A DNA stretch of 64,000 nucleotides from Verrucomicrobiaceae bacterium (GCA_015075365.1 JABTUN010000003.1:851060-915059), one strand, 5' to 3'; positions 45,701 through 54,809 are shown, counted from the stretch's first letter. Notes: a model not told the origin generated them from the sequence alone. Made by a program: numbers and translations.

Positions 45701-48700
45701 CAAAGATGCGCCGCTCGTCTCCTGCCAACTCCAAAACCTGGCCTTTCTTTAGAGCCAGGCCGGTTTCGAGGGCCTGGGATGAAAAACTGGCGACATCGGC
45801 GAAAATCTGCACGCCGTCCGGCGTGTCCAGAATGATGTCCCCCGTCTGCCCAGCAAGCGCGGGAATGCCTTCGTTCACAAAAGCAGCGGAATCCTCGAAC
45901 AACTGGTAGGTCGTGCCGGAACCAAAGGCCACACCGCCCCGCTCGAGTCCCCGGCCTTCACGAATCACCTCATCCAGCAACTCCTGAAAGGTGAGGCTTT
46001 CCACCACGCCGTCCGCAGCCTGATAGAACCATTTTTGAGCGCCGGATATGGACGAACCGGAGGCCAGCAGCTCCTCAAGACTGCCGATGATCTGAATGCC
46101 CGCCGCCGTCTGCACCGCCGCCTCTCCCGTGAACAGTCCCTCGCCATCCGTGATCGACTCCAGCATCTGCGCGGAACCCGCGTAATCACGCACATGCGCG
46201 CCGACGCGCATCGTGAGCCAGGCATCCGTGCTGCCAGCCGACATCTCGGCCTGCTGGAAGGAACTCCAGGACTCATAGGTGCGTGTGCCAGCGTCATCCG
46301 TGGCGGCGATTTTCAAAGGCACCGCCGCCTCCGCATCCGTCAACCCTGTGCCCACGGTCGTTTTGGCATGGCGCGGCTGCGCCAGCCAGGCCCCGATTTC
46401 TTCGGGAGTCATGGTCTTCCGCAAGTGATCCCAGAGACGCCAGTAGTCCTGGGAGTCCGTCTCGCCATTGTTGTCCGTGTCCGCCACGTTGGGATTGGTG
46501 CCAGACCAGCGAAACTCGGCGTAGTTGGTGAGTTTGTCCTCGTCCTGGTCCTCATAGGCATCTTCTGGGTCCGCCGGATCGAGGCCATGATACTTTTCCC
46601 AGTCATCAGGCAGCGTGTCCTCATCCGTGTCGAGATTGGACTCCGGAAACAGCCAGTGCGCAGGATCGCCATACGGATCGAAGAAATAAGACTCCTGAAG
46701 ATTGGTGAGACCGTCATCATCGAAGTCCAGGTCCGCCTCTCCGCGATTGACCGTGGGATACAGATCGAACTGCGCCTCGAAGCCATCGGAAAGCCCGTCG
46801 CTGTCTGTGTCCCATTTGGCAGGGTCGGTGCCGTTGAGAGTTTCCTTGTCCGCCGTGAGGCCGTCGCGATCCGGATCGTTGGCATCCAGCCATGCCTCGA
46901 ACTGTGCTTCTAAAAACTCTTCAAAGTTTTCTCCGTCGGCCAGCCCGTCGCCATCCTTGTCATCCAGGTTGTCGGGGATGCCATCGCCGTCGGAGTCGGC
47001 GTTCCACGCATTCAGCCCCCAGGTGGCCTCAAACAGATTGCTCAACCCGTCTCCATCCCAATCGTCCTTGCTGTCCACGATGCCGTTTCCATCCTGGTCC
47101 GCGATGCGGGGATTGGAGTCGATCAGGCACTCTTGAAGATTGGTCAGACCGTCCCCATCCGCATCCTGGGCGGCATTCGCCGTGCTGCGGATTTCCGCGC
47201 TGGTGAAGGCATGGCGGTGCTCCCAGGCGTCCGGCAGGTTGTCGCCGTCCCAGTCGCCAGTGGAGACGGCCGCCATCACGTCGAAGGGAGCGGGCGTGGC
47301 GGTCAGCGCGCCGTAGCGGCTCTCGAAGTCGGTGCCGTTGCGGGTGCTGCCGTCCGGGAGGGAGACCTCCGCAGGATTGTCGAAGGTGTCCGGCAGCAGG
47401 GGGGAGGTGTGCTGGGCGGCTTCCTCGTAGTTCATGAGGCCGTCCCCGTCGCTGTCGAGCACCGAGTCGTCGAAGAAGCCGGGATTCAGCCCATGAACGA
47501 TCTCATACACGTCGGTCATGCCGTCCTGATCTGCGTCGAAGAGGCTCATATCCGCGTTCAGGGCCAGCCCGGCGGCATACTGTGCGGCGTTGGTGATTCC
47601 ATTGCCATCCATGTCTCCCAAGGCATCCCCCGGACTGCCGGGGTTCAGGCCATAGAACACCTCGATGCGGTCCGGGATCGTGTCGCCATCACTGTCGGTG
47701 AGATCGACCATGGCGTAGTCCTCATAGACGGCGTGGAGGCTGTGCTTGCTGGTGGGGCTGATGGCGGAGAAGCCCTGGTACCGATAAACCATGACCTCCT
47801 CGTAATCGGAGAGGCCGTCGCCATCGGTGTCCACAGCATCGCAACGGGTGCCGGCGGAGACTTCCGCACCGTCGTTCAAGCCGTCGTCATCCGTGTCGTT
47901 GTCCCCCACGGTGGCGTTGTGCGCCGCCTCGTCGGCATCGAGCAGGCCGTCCTGGTCGGAGTCGCCATTGTAGGGATCGTCCGGGTAGGCGTCCTGATCA
48001 TCGGGAATGCCGTCGCCATCGCGGTCGGGCGGCGGCGTCTCACCTTCATTGTAGCCGTCGTGGTCCCAGTCACTCCACAGAGAGGAGTTGAGCGGATCGC
48101 TGTCGTAATCATCCGCATAGATGTCCGAGTCGCTGTTCTGGTCGTCATTGGTGCCGTTGCCATTCCAGTCGCTCCACAAGCTGCCATTTTGCGGATGGCT
48201 GTCGTAATCGTCGGCGACGGAATCCGTGTCGCTGTTCTGGTCGTCGTTGGTGCCGTTGCCGTTCCAGTCGCTCCACAGGCTGCTGTTTGCCGGGTGGCTG
48301 TCGTAATCGTCCACCACACTGTCCGAGTCACTGTTCTGGTCATCGTTGATTCCGCTGCTGTTCCAGTCATTCCACAGGCTGCCGTTGGCAGGATGGCTGT
48401 CCTGGTCGTTCGGCACGCCATCACCGTCCCCGTCCGCGGACTCCTGCGTGTCATTGGTGCCATTGCCATTCCAGTCACACCACAAGGCGCTGTTCTGCGG
48501 ATGGCTGTCGTTTTCATCCGGCACCTCATCGCCATCGGAGTTTTGATCGTCGTTGATGCTGTTGTTGTTCCAGTCACTCCACAGATCGCTGTTGGAAGGA
48601 TGGCTGTCGTTTTCATCGGGGACGCCATCGCTGTCGGACTGCTGGTCGTCGTTGATGCCGTTGTCGTTCCAGTCGCTCCAGAGCGCGGCATTTTGCGGAT

Positions 48701-49679
48701 GGCTGTCGTTCTCATCGGGCACGCCGTCGCTGTCGGAGTGCTGGTCGTCGTTGATGCCGTTGCCGTTCCAGTCGCTCCACAGGTCGCCGTCCTGCGGGTG
48801 GCTGTCGTTTTCGTCCGGCACGCCGTCGCCATCGGTCTGCTGGTCGTCATTGATGCCGTTGCCGTTTTGATCGCTCCACAGGCTGGGGTTTTGCGGATGG
48901 CTGTCGCTTTCATCCATGTGCCCGTCGCCATCGCTGTCGAGGGTGTCGTTGACGCCGTTGTTGTTCCAGTCCGCCCAGAGGTAGGGATTGGAGGGATGGG
49001 AGTCGGCGTTGTCCTCCGCGCCGTCATCATCCGTGTCGAGATCGACCGCCTCGTCCTCGTCGTTCACACCGTTGTTGTTCCAGTCGTGCCACAAGGCGGC
49101 GTTTCCCTCATGCGAATCCGCCTCGCCCGCGTAACCGTCCCCATCCGTGTCAGCCGGGGGTGGCGGCGTGTTGGTGTCGTCAAACGGATAGCTGTCCTGC
49201 GGATTGAAGATGCCGTCCCCATCCCAGTCCCGGTAGCTCCAGTTGGAGCCGGAAGGCGGATAGGTGAGGTAATTCACCGCGTAGCAGCTCCAGAACTCGT
49301 CCCGGTCCGCATATCCGTCGGCATCCGTGTCCCAGGAAAGCGGGTTGTAGCCATTCGCCGCCCCGCCGAGGGTCAGGATCTCGTCCGCGTCCGTGAGGCC
49401 GTCGAAATCACTGTCCGGATTGCCCGCGTCCGTGCCGAAAATAACCTCGTGGATGTCGTGCAGCCCGTCTTCGTCCGTGTCCAGATACTCGCCCGGCTCA
49501 TCCCCGTCCTGCGCCTCGTTTTCGTTGACGTCATCGTAACGGTAGTCCGACTGGCCGTTGCTGTCCGTGTCCACATAACGCCAGACCGCCCAGTTTTGAG
49601 CGGGATAGAAGGCCAGATTGAAAATGACCATCAAGTGGATGATCCAGGCACGGCGCGCGAAGCGGCGGAAGGTGTTCAT
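42702..49679 (-). CDS. Giant calcium-binding-repeat protein with toxin-like C-terminus
   Basis: A 2325-residue secreted protein. After a signal-like N-terminus come acidic TSP3-type repeats; residues 188-564 hold eleven copies of a 33-residue unit (DSHPQN, LWSDWNGNG, DDQ); more TSP3 repeats run to about 1085; residues 1087-1580 hold roughly ten copies of a different unit ending in patterns like VFEDLDAF; then TSP3 repeats, a 17-fold PENDD stretch (about 1830-1915), a pretoxin-like SLLPGLGEVMDAQ, a Gly/Ser linker, and a tip with VFRGGR, THGPSTNVDP and GHLEIMP that resembles Tse2-type ADP-ribosyltransferase toxins. The tip is AT-rich. A possible contact-dependent toxin. Confidence 0.75.
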   Translation of the reverse strand: MNTFRRFARRAWIIHLMVIFNLAFYPAQNWAVWRYVDTDSNGQSDYRYDDVNENEAQDGDEPGEYLDTDEDGLHDIHEVIFGTDAGNPDSDFDGLTDADEILTLGGAANGYNPLSWDTDADGYADRDEFWSCYAVNYLTYPPSGSNWSYRDWDGDGIFNPQDSYPFDDTNTPPPPADTDGDGYAGEADSHEGNAALWHDWNNNGVNDEDEAVDLDTDDDGAEDNADSHPSNPYLWADWNNNGVNDTLDSDGDGHMDESDSHPQNPSLWSDQNGNGINDDQQTDGDGVPDENDSHPQDGDLWSDWNGNGINDDQHSDSDGVPDENDSHPQNAALWSDWNDNGINDDQQSDSDGVPDENDSHPSNSDLWSDWNNNSINDDQNSDGDEVPDENDSHPQNSALWCDWNGNGTNDTQESADGDGDGVPNDQDSHPANGSLWNDWNSSGINDDQNSDSDSVVDDYDSHPANSSLWSDWNGNGTNDDQNSDTDSVADDYDSHPQNGSLWSDWNGNGTNDDQNSDSDIYADDYDSDPLNSSLWSDWDHDGYNEGETPPPDRDGDGIPDDQDAYPDDPYNGDSDQDGLLDADEAAHNATVGDNDTDDDGLNDGAEVSAGTRCDAVDTDGDGLSDYEEVMVYRYQGFSAISPTSKHSLHAVYEDYAMVDLTDSDGDTIPDRIEVFYGLNPGSPGDALGDMDGNGITNAAQYAAGLALNADMSLFDADQDGMTDVYEIVHGLNPGFFDDSVLDSDGDGLMNYEEAAQHTSPLLPDTFDNPAEVSLPDGSTRNGTDFESRYGALTATPAPFDVMAAVSTGDWDGDNLPDAWEHRHAFTSAEIRSTANAAQDADGDGLTNLQECLIDSNPRIADQDGNGIVDSKDDWDGDGLSNLFEATWGLNAWNADSDGDGIPDNLDDKDGDGLADGENFEEFLEAQFEAWLDANDPDRDGLTADKETLNGTDPAKWDTDSDGLSDGFEAQFDLYPTVNRGEADLDFDDDGLTNLQESYFFDPYGDPAHWLFPESNLDTDEDTLPDDWEKYHGLDPADPEDAYEDQDEDKLTNYAEFRWSGTNPNVADTDNNGETDSQDYWRLWDHLRKTMTPEEIGAWLAQPRHAKTTVGTGLTDAEAAVPLKIAATDDAGTRTYESWSSFQQAEMSAGSTDAWLTMRVGAHVRDYAGSAQMLESITDGEGLFTGEAAVQTAAGIQIIGSLEELLASGSSISGAQKWFYQAADGVVESLTFQELLDEVIREGRGLERGGVAFGSGTTYQLFEDSAAFVNEGIPALAGQTGDIILDTPDGVQIFADVASFSSQALETGLALKKGQVLELAGDERRIFEDIRRAVDERFAADTPPDGRYVVRRWDGEVKDHPDAKSFVYGEIHSGEGLRSGEVAASDGLRTVVFEDLDAFCQESASLDWPATFRFKSGARMRPYRSKEEMVKTEIEAGRGLKRGQIHVRVDEELRVFDSIKEYAEWKELMPDGTTLDGWTARSISGAVRNATTASSAAPSAEREVMLMKIGQVLFKAASGPEYFDSVDDFFIAVRLNAREDEEGEVFFRVQDGRYGAETLFDFMNWLHTGEGAEYVADEDTQDEEPFVDSDNDGLSNSHELDIGTDPHNPDTDGGGRYDGEEVGHMNGVDLTADDPEYHTGDPLDSTDDDEDEGDDDWDNDGLTRDQEKEMGLSDEDPDYDSDGLLDGEEPEIDGAGHGTDPMASDTDGDGLSDYNEITGAAGTVTTDPLHPDSDSDGLEDNAEFLSGTNSQVNDTDGDGVFDGMDKLHADPLSPDADGDGLGDFIEQTMELHPKVIDTDGGGKSDFEEVNAGLDPQDPNDDDDDAAGEGEMGAPENDDPENDDPENDDPENDDPENDDPENDDPENDDPENDDPENDDPENDDPENDDPENDDPENDDPENDDPENDDPENDDPENDYNDDSDENDYNDEDDDSDDNDDSDDNDDNDDGEIVRYEWQDTLEYKAALQPVQGPTANGGHWRGTVVTVRPKKAADDPDNDPNTPPKPPVSPGTPPGDETEAIPVWTSTKGGVKTTIGIRTDLGAVWRDIRGGMEFLGSLLPGLGEVMDAQTLADTEESVKIRALAGLSLAINLMTFGFSPNFGKGAQQMANAPKPGKADLPPSSTPSGGKPNPSASNGSGGSGSGGSGTGSGGNGSGTGGSGSGSSGSGGTPPTQAPPTSPTTNGSSPHNNQPPPGKPTPSTPAQPPRISPKDVPTGAVVDPTEHAVFRGGRDMKIKTDRKGKPEYDLDSQGYVAPTHGPSTNVDPKYIHVERRGANQIKTIPETLQIKQVGAEGHLEIMPKEGVKLTPDQFQAELNKVTFYDQNHIQ
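43932..44187. repeat. Fifteen-base tandem repeat encoding PENDD, 17 copies
   Basis: Seventeen units of 15 bp in the giant gene. The units come in two synonymous versions (GTCATCGTTCTCCGG and GTCGTCATTCTCCGG on the plus strand) that occur in blocks of identical type, as expected from recent slippage or unequal exchange. Copy number is likely variable between strains. Confidence 0.9.
44940..46420 (-). repeat. About ten copies of an unfamiliar 40-50-residue repeat in the giant protein
   Basis: In translation this segment repeats a motif of the form G-x-V-(5-8 residues)-D-G-x-x-x-V-F-(E/D)-(D/S)-(L/I)-x-x-(F/Y). Examples are SGEVAASDGL then VVFEDLDAF, RGQIHVRVDE then RVFDSIKEY, and KGQVLELAGDER then IFEDIRRA. 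I do not recognise a family. Confidence 0.6.
47990..49118 (-). repeat. Eleven 33-residue tryptophan-containing repeats
   Basis: In the giant protein the unit begins DSHP and contains LW-(S/A)-DWN-(G/N)-NG and a late DGVPDEN or DDY. The unit is 99 bp, with small length variation in the first, seventh and last copies. The Asp/Asn-rich loops fit calcium-binding TSP3-like sites, while the conserved Trp is a variant feature. Confidence 0.85.
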
Positions 49680-49723
49680 GGGAAAGTTCGGGATTCAAAG
49701 TTCACGGTTTTGCGGCTCTGACT

Positions 49724-50440
49724 TCACGCTGACGGCGGCGGTACCGGTGCCGGCGGCGTGCCACCGCCCGGCCCGTGGCCCAGATCCCGCACCACGCGCG
49801 CGGCGTGGTAGGCGGCCACGAAGACCTTGTCGGTGAACTGCTCCACCAGACCGTCCATGCGCGTGAAAATGGCCTCCACCGCGTTGAAGCGGTCCCGCAG
49901 CAGCCCGGTGAGCGCCTTCTTCCCCGCGATGGCCTGCTGCGGCGCGCTGATCACCTTCGCAAAGTCATCCGCCTCCTTCTGGCAGGCCGCCACCCCCGGC
50001 GCGCTGATGCCGCACTCCGCCGCCGCAGCGGCATTCGGCCCCGCCAGCAGCAGACCCGCGATGCGGATGACCTCCTTCGCATTCGCCAGCAGCGCCGCGT
50101 CCCGCATCCCCTGCCACGCGCTCTTGCTGAAAGCGCACTTCGCCGCGTCCGCCTCATTGCCCAGGCCGCGACAGCACTCCGCCACCGCCTGCCCCAGCAC
50201 AAAGGCCGCGTCCTCCAATTCCTTTTCCTCCTTCGCCTTGTCCACCGCCGCGCCGGTGATGACCACGCCCTGCGCCTGGCAGAACGCCTCCAGTGCATTC
50301 ACAGCGCTGGCCGCATCCGCAGCCAGCGTCGTGAAACGCGCGGGAGGAAGGCCGTTCCACTTCGGCTGGTTCGCGTCGTTGAACAGGAAGTCGATGGTGG
50401 TGCGGAAGGCACCGAGGCGGTTGGTGAATTCGTCTTTCAT
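49724..50440 (-). CDS. Helical hypothetical protein
   Basis: A 238-residue protein without signal or membrane segment. It is largely alpha-helical with Ala-rich segments and several Cys (AECCRGLGNEADAAKCAF, VAACQKEADDF). The C-terminus is proline-rich. No family recognised. It precedes the giant protein by 44 bp on the same strand and may be the first gene of that operon. Confidence 0.6.
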   Translation of the reverse strand: MKDEFTNRLGAFRTTIDFLFNDANQPKWNGLPPARFTTLAADAASAVNALEAFCQAQGVVITGAAVDKAKEEKELEDAAFVLGQAVAECCRGLGNEADAAKCAFSKSAWQGMRDAALLANAKEVIRIAGLLLAGPNAAAAAECGISAPGVAACQKEADDFAKVISAPQQAIAGKKALTGLLRDRFNAVEAIFTRMDGLVEQFTDKVFVAAYHAARVVRDLGHGPGGGTPPAPVPPPSA

Positions 50441-50556
50441 GGGTGTTTGGGGTTCCAGGTTTCAGGTTCAAAGTTCAAGGTTGGAAGGCGGCAGACCGTG
50501 AAAGGCAGCAAAGCCGGGCACTGGGCGGGCATGCAATCCCGCCCTCCAGAGGGAGG

Positions 50557-50800
50557 CATCGAGCCATTCCGACACCCGACCGGTCGATTTGGGCACCCGG
50601 CCAGACCATTTGAGTCTTCGCCCGGTCGATTTGGGCGTCCGACCGGGCCATTTGGACATCCGACCGCGCGATTTGGGCGCCCGACCAGGCGATTTGGGCG
50701 CTCAACCGCGCCATTTGGGCCTCCGACGAGGCGATTCGGAAACACGACCACTCGATTTGACCGCCCAACCATGCGACTTGGAAGCACATCCACGCGATCT
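50557..50800. repeat. Tandem array of 21-bp units
   Basis: Eleven units of exactly 21 bp with the consensus GGCGCCCGACC-x-x-x-C-(G/C)-ATTTG; examples are GGCGTCCGACC then GGGCCATTTG, and GGCGCCCGACC then AGGCGATTTG. The middle bases vary between units. Two DNA turns per unit give the same face of the helix each time, so a phased protein-binding site is a possibility. Confidence 0.88.
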
Positions 50801-51123
50801 TTTTCCCAGATGACCGCTTGACGAATCCCACCCAGCCGAAGGCTATTCCGTGCTCCGTGCTCCGTGCTCCGTGCTCTCCCGCGATTGCGGGATGCTCCGT
50901 GCGGGAGACGGGGATATTTGCAAGGAGATCAGCGCGGGTTCTCATGCGAATTTCGGAATTACATCCGTTGTAGCGGAATCCAGGCAAGGATGTCCACCAG
51001 GAAAATGTTCCCGCCACGTCACCGTCATGGTCATGGGTGCATCGCCACCGTGATGAAGGACGGGCATGGCCGCCTGCCCGTCTTATGCGGCGCGCTTTTC
51101 AACCCCAAAGTGCGCTGAACGGA

Positions 51124-51150
51124 GGCGGACGGGCTGTCGCCACGTCCGCC
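51124..51150 (-). terminator. Possible terminator hairpin after the BatA gene
   Basis: GGCGGACG at 51124-51131 pairs with CGTCCGCC at 51143-51150, an eight-base perfect stem with an 11-base loop, 18 bases after the BatA stop on the minus strand. There is no U run after the stem, so it is not a classical intrinsic terminator. Confidence 0.3.
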
Positions 51151-51167
51151 CTACGACAAGCAAGCCT

Positions 51168-53327
51168 TCACCCTCGTGAAATGCGCTGCTGCAGGAGCAC
51201 CTCGAAGAACAACAGGGCGAGCAGCGCGATGAGGAGCGGTTGCCAGAGTTCGCTGCCGTGGCGGCGGGTGCGGTCGAGGGACTGGTAGGCTTGCAGGGAG
51301 TCGGCGAAGGAGGCTTCGTGGCGGTCGGCGATTTTTTTGATTTGATCGGCGGGCAGCGGCTTGAGATCGGACTCGGTGTTGTCGGTGTTGAAGGCGAGGA
51401 GTGTTGTTTTTTCGGTACCGGCGCGTTGCAGCGTGAAAATGCCCGGCTGGGCGATGGGCGGGCTTTGCACGAAGACTTTGTCGCCTTCCTGCTGGCTCTT
51501 CAAAGTCTGCGTCTGGCCAGTGGGATCGCGCAGCGTGAATTCAGCGCCGAGATCGGCTTTTTCGAGATTCATGCGCAGTGTGGAGCCGACGAGCTGCCAC
51601 GCGGGCGCGCTGCCCTCGGTGGCGAGGTAGGTCGTGAGGCGCTGCATGAGCGGCACAAAGAAGGGCTGCAGCGGCAGATTGGTCCATTCGGCGTTCGCGG
51701 TCGTCGCGCAGGCGATGACGCGGCCCTGGCCGAGTTTCTTTTCGAGGAGCAGCGGCGCGTTGCGATCCAGGCTGAGAATGCGCTGCGTGTTTTCGTTCGG
51801 CGGCGGGGCGAATTCGATCCAACTGCGAAACTCGGCGTCTTGCAGCCGGCCGCCGCGGGCGTCGTTGAAGTAGAGCACGCTCGGATGCGTGAGGCGCTGC
51901 ATGAGCACGCGGGCAGGCGAGTCGGCGATCTCGGCACGGGCCATGCCTTTGATGGCGGCGGGCAGCAGGCCTTCGCCTTTGCGAAAGAGCTCGCGGTTGT
52001 AATGCTCGATGTCGATGTCCGGGCCGGCGAAGATGAGCAGGCCGCCGCCCGCTTTGACGAACTTGTCGAGCTCCGCGAGGTCGTTGCCCTGGATGCGCTG
52101 GCAATTGGCGAGGATGATGACCTCCGCGCCTTTGTAGTCATCGCGGCGGAGCTTGCGCTGGTCGATCTTGCGCGTGCGGATGAGGTCTTTGAGCGAGTTC
52201 GCGGCGGCGGTGTGCGGTGTGAGGGCGAGTTCGAGGAAGTCGGCCGCGCCTTCGAGCGGCATCGCGCCCGGCTTGCCGTCGATCAGCAGCACATCGAGCT
52301 GGTTGCGCACCTGTACGACGCTGTGGAAGGCGTTGTCATCGCTGAAGCTGTCGCCTTCGAGGCGCACGGAGAGCGAGTGGTCGCCCACCTTGTCAAAGGC
52401 ATGCGTGAAGCTCAAAACGGCCTCGCCTTCGGGCGCGAGCGAGACGCGTGCGGTGCGCAGTCGCGCGCCATCGGCCTCCAGATGCACGGGAATGTCCTGC
52501 CAGGGGCGTTTGCCGTGGTTTTTGATGCGCACGCGCACGCCGATGGGCTGCGTTTCGGCCGCGACGAGCGCGGAGAGGTCTGCGGAGGCGATGCTGAGGT
52601 TTTCCGCGAGATCGCTGCCGATGCGGTAAAAGGTGATTTGGGGCTTCGGCTCCTGTTTTGAGAGATTTTCGAGCGCAGGCAGCGCCGCGCCATCCGCGAT
52701 GGCTTTCCAGTCGGCCTCTTGGAAATCGGACACGACGACGATTTCTCGCGCGGCGTTCGGCGCGTCCTTCAACGCGCTCGTGGCGGCCTGAAACGCGTCA
52801 TTGGCTGAAACCGGGCCAGACATCGAGGGAACCTCGGCGAGCTTCTTCGGCACGAGATCGAGCGCGGTGGTCGGTTGATCGAGCAATTTGCGTGGCGAGC
52901 TGCCGCTGAGCACGATTTGAGCCGCGGAGCCGCCGGGAAGGCTTTCGGTGATCTGCTGCAAGTCCGCGCGTGCCGTGTCCGCGACGCTGGCACCTGCCAC
53001 AGCGGCTTTTTCCGCCGGCGCGCGCATGGAGAAGGAGTCGTCGAGCATGACGATGAGCGACGAACTGCCCAAGCCGAGTGAACGTAGCGCGTTGAGCACC
53101 GGCTGCGCCAGACAGAGTGCGAGGATGATGGGAATCGAAATGCGCGTGATGAGGAGCAGGAGTTGCTCGATCTTCATCTTGCGCTTCCGCTGGCGGATGA
53201 CCTCGTGCAGCAGATGCATCGCACCCCAGCGCACGGTGACCACCTTCCGCTTGTTCAGCAGATGGATGAGCAGCGGAATCAAGAAGGCCGCTGCGCCCCA
53301 AAGGAGGATGGCGTTGAGAAAGGTCAT
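51168..53327 (-). CDS. BatA-type VWA membrane protein
   Basis: A 719-residue protein. It opens with the BatA N-terminal membrane segment (TFLNAILLWGAAAFLIPLLI, then LLNKRKVVTVRWGAMHLL) and a second segment (LLLLITRISIPIILALCLA). A VWA domain follows with LIVMLDDSFSMRAP. A later amidotransferase-like part has GAEVIILANCQRIQ and GGGLLIFAGPDID. Its start overlaps the DUF58 stop by four bases. With MoxR and DUF58 it forms a cluster thought to act on envelope proteins. Confidence 0.85.
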   Translation of the reverse strand: MTFLNAILLWGAAAFLIPLLIHLLNKRKVVTVRWGAMHLLHEVIRQRKRKMKIEQLLLLITRISIPIILALCLAQPVLNALRSLGLGSSSLIVMLDDSFSMRAPAEKAAVAGASVADTARADLQQITESLPGGSAAQIVLSGSSPRKLLDQPTTALDLVPKKLAEVPSMSGPVSANDAFQAATSALKDAPNAAREIVVVSDFQEADWKAIADGAALPALENLSKQEPKPQITFYRIGSDLAENLSIASADLSALVAAETQPIGVRVRIKNHGKRPWQDIPVHLEADGARLRTARVSLAPEGEAVLSFTHAFDKVGDHSLSVRLEGDSFSDDNAFHSVVQVRNQLDVLLIDGKPGAMPLEGAADFLELALTPHTAAANSLKDLIRTRKIDQRKLRRDDYKGAEVIILANCQRIQGNDLAELDKFVKAGGGLLIFAGPDIDIEHYNRELFRKGEGLLPAAIKGMARAEIADSPARVLMQRLTHPSVLYFNDARGGRLQDAEFRSWIEFAPPPNENTQRILSLDRNAPLLLEKKLGQGRVIACATTANAEWTNLPLQPFFVPLMQRLTTYLATEGSAPAWQLVGSTLRMNLEKADLGAEFTLRDPTGQTQTLKSQQEGDKVFVQSPPIAQPGIFTLQRAGTEKTTLLAFNTDNTESDLKPLPADQIKKIADRHEASFADSLQAYQSLDRTRRHGSELWQPLLIALLALLFFEVLLQQRISRG

Positions 53328-54217
53328 CGCATGCGGAGCGCGAGGTAGTTGCGAAGCGCCATCGAGTGCGATTCATCGGTGGGAAGCGAGAGATAGTCGA
53401 TCTGGTGCTTGCGGAAGCCTTCCTTGAGGTCGGTGGCGAATTGCTTCTGCACTTCGATGTAGCGCTGGCGCACGGTGGCGGGATCGAGGAGGAGGAAGTC
53501 CTCGTCGTTTTCAAGATTCTCAAAGCGCGCCCAGTTGCCGAAGGGGAAGTCGATCTCGTCGCGGTCCCAGAGCTGGAGGGCGATGACTTCGTGGCCTTTG
53601 CGGCGGAGGATGCCGACGGCTTTCAAAATGGCCGCTGGATCGTCGAAGAAGTCGCTGATGAGGATGACGAGGCCGCGGCGCTTCAGGCGCTGGGCGAGCG
53701 ATTCGATGACCGGAGCGAGGCTGGTGTCCTTTCCGGGCGCGGTTTTGATCATCGTCTCCAACAGCACGTGCAGATGGGTGATCTTCGTGTGGCAGGGAAT
53801 GATGTCGCGCACCTTGCTGTCGAAGGTGACGAGCCCGACGGCGTCCTGCTGGCTCATGAGCAGGTAGGCGAGCGAGGCGGCGAGTTTCCGCGCGTAATCG
53901 AACTTCAGGATGCCTTTGCCGCCGCGGTAATTCATGCTGCCGCTGGCATCGAGCACGATGGTGGCGCGGAGATTGGTCTCTTCATCGTATTCGCGGATGT
54001 AAAAGCGGTCGCTGCGGCCAAAGACCTTCCAGTCGAGGCGACGAATCTCATCGCCCTGCACATAGGGCCGATGCTGGCGGAATTCGACGCTGAACCCTTT
54101 GTGCGGCGACGCATGATGCCCGGTGGTGAAGCCCTCCACGACGGTGCGCGCGAAGAGCTGCAGGTGCTGCAGCGACGTGATGTCTTCGGCGTGGAGGATG
54201 TCGGAGAGGGTGGCCAC
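53324..54217 (-). CDS. DUF58 domain protein
   Basis: A 297-residue protein with the DUF58 signature: EFRQHRPYVQGDEIRRLDWK followed by VFGRSDRFYIREYDEETNL, and a VWA-like fold with VLDASGSMNYRG containing a MIDAS-type DxSxS. It is translationally coupled to BatA by a 4-bp overlap. DUF58 proteins work with MoxR ATPases. Confidence 0.9.
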   Translation of the reverse strand: MATLSDILHAEDITSLQHLQLFARTVVEGFTTGHHASPHKGFSVEFRQHRPYVQGDEIRRLDWKVFGRSDRFYIREYDEETNLRATIVLDASGSMNYRGGKGILKFDYARKLAASLAYLLMSQQDAVGLVTFDSKVRDIIPCHTKITHLHVLLETMIKTAPGKDTSLAPVIESLAQRLKRRGLVILISDFFDDPAAILKAVGILRRKGHEVIALQLWDRDEIDFPFGNWARFENLENDEDFLLLDPATVRQRYIEVQKQFATDLKEGFRKHQIDYLSLPTDESHSMALRNYLALRMR

Positions 54218-54252
54218 GGGGGATTGCGGAGGTGGGGGTGTTGGCGGGGATA

Positions 54253-54784
<532 letters not shown>

Positions 54785-54809
54785 AACCGATTTCAGCGAC
54801 TCAGATTCA

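Larger units (their letters stand above)
50441..51167. other. 727-bp gap with repeats and hairpins, no reliable gene
   Basis: No trusted coding sequence. It holds heptamer-period stretches at 50444-50485 and 50848-50878, the 21-bp array at 50557-50800, and two perfect hairpins, GACGGGCA/TGCCCGTC at 51059-51082 and GGCGGACG/CGTCCGCC at 51124-51150. Frames that look open here are caused by the 7- and 21-base periods. Confidence 0.75.

Noticed and set aside
47133..49721. Plus-strand frame opposite the giant gene, rich in Val and Ile
   Set aside because: It is the antisense of Asp/Asn-rich repeat codons, which turn into Val/Ile; no signal, domain or start was found.
50475..51017. Heptad-repeat proteins encoded by the 21-bp array
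   Set aside because: Several frames on both strands stay open because 21 is divisible by three; none has a ribosome site or conserved start, so the repeat is better seen as DNA.
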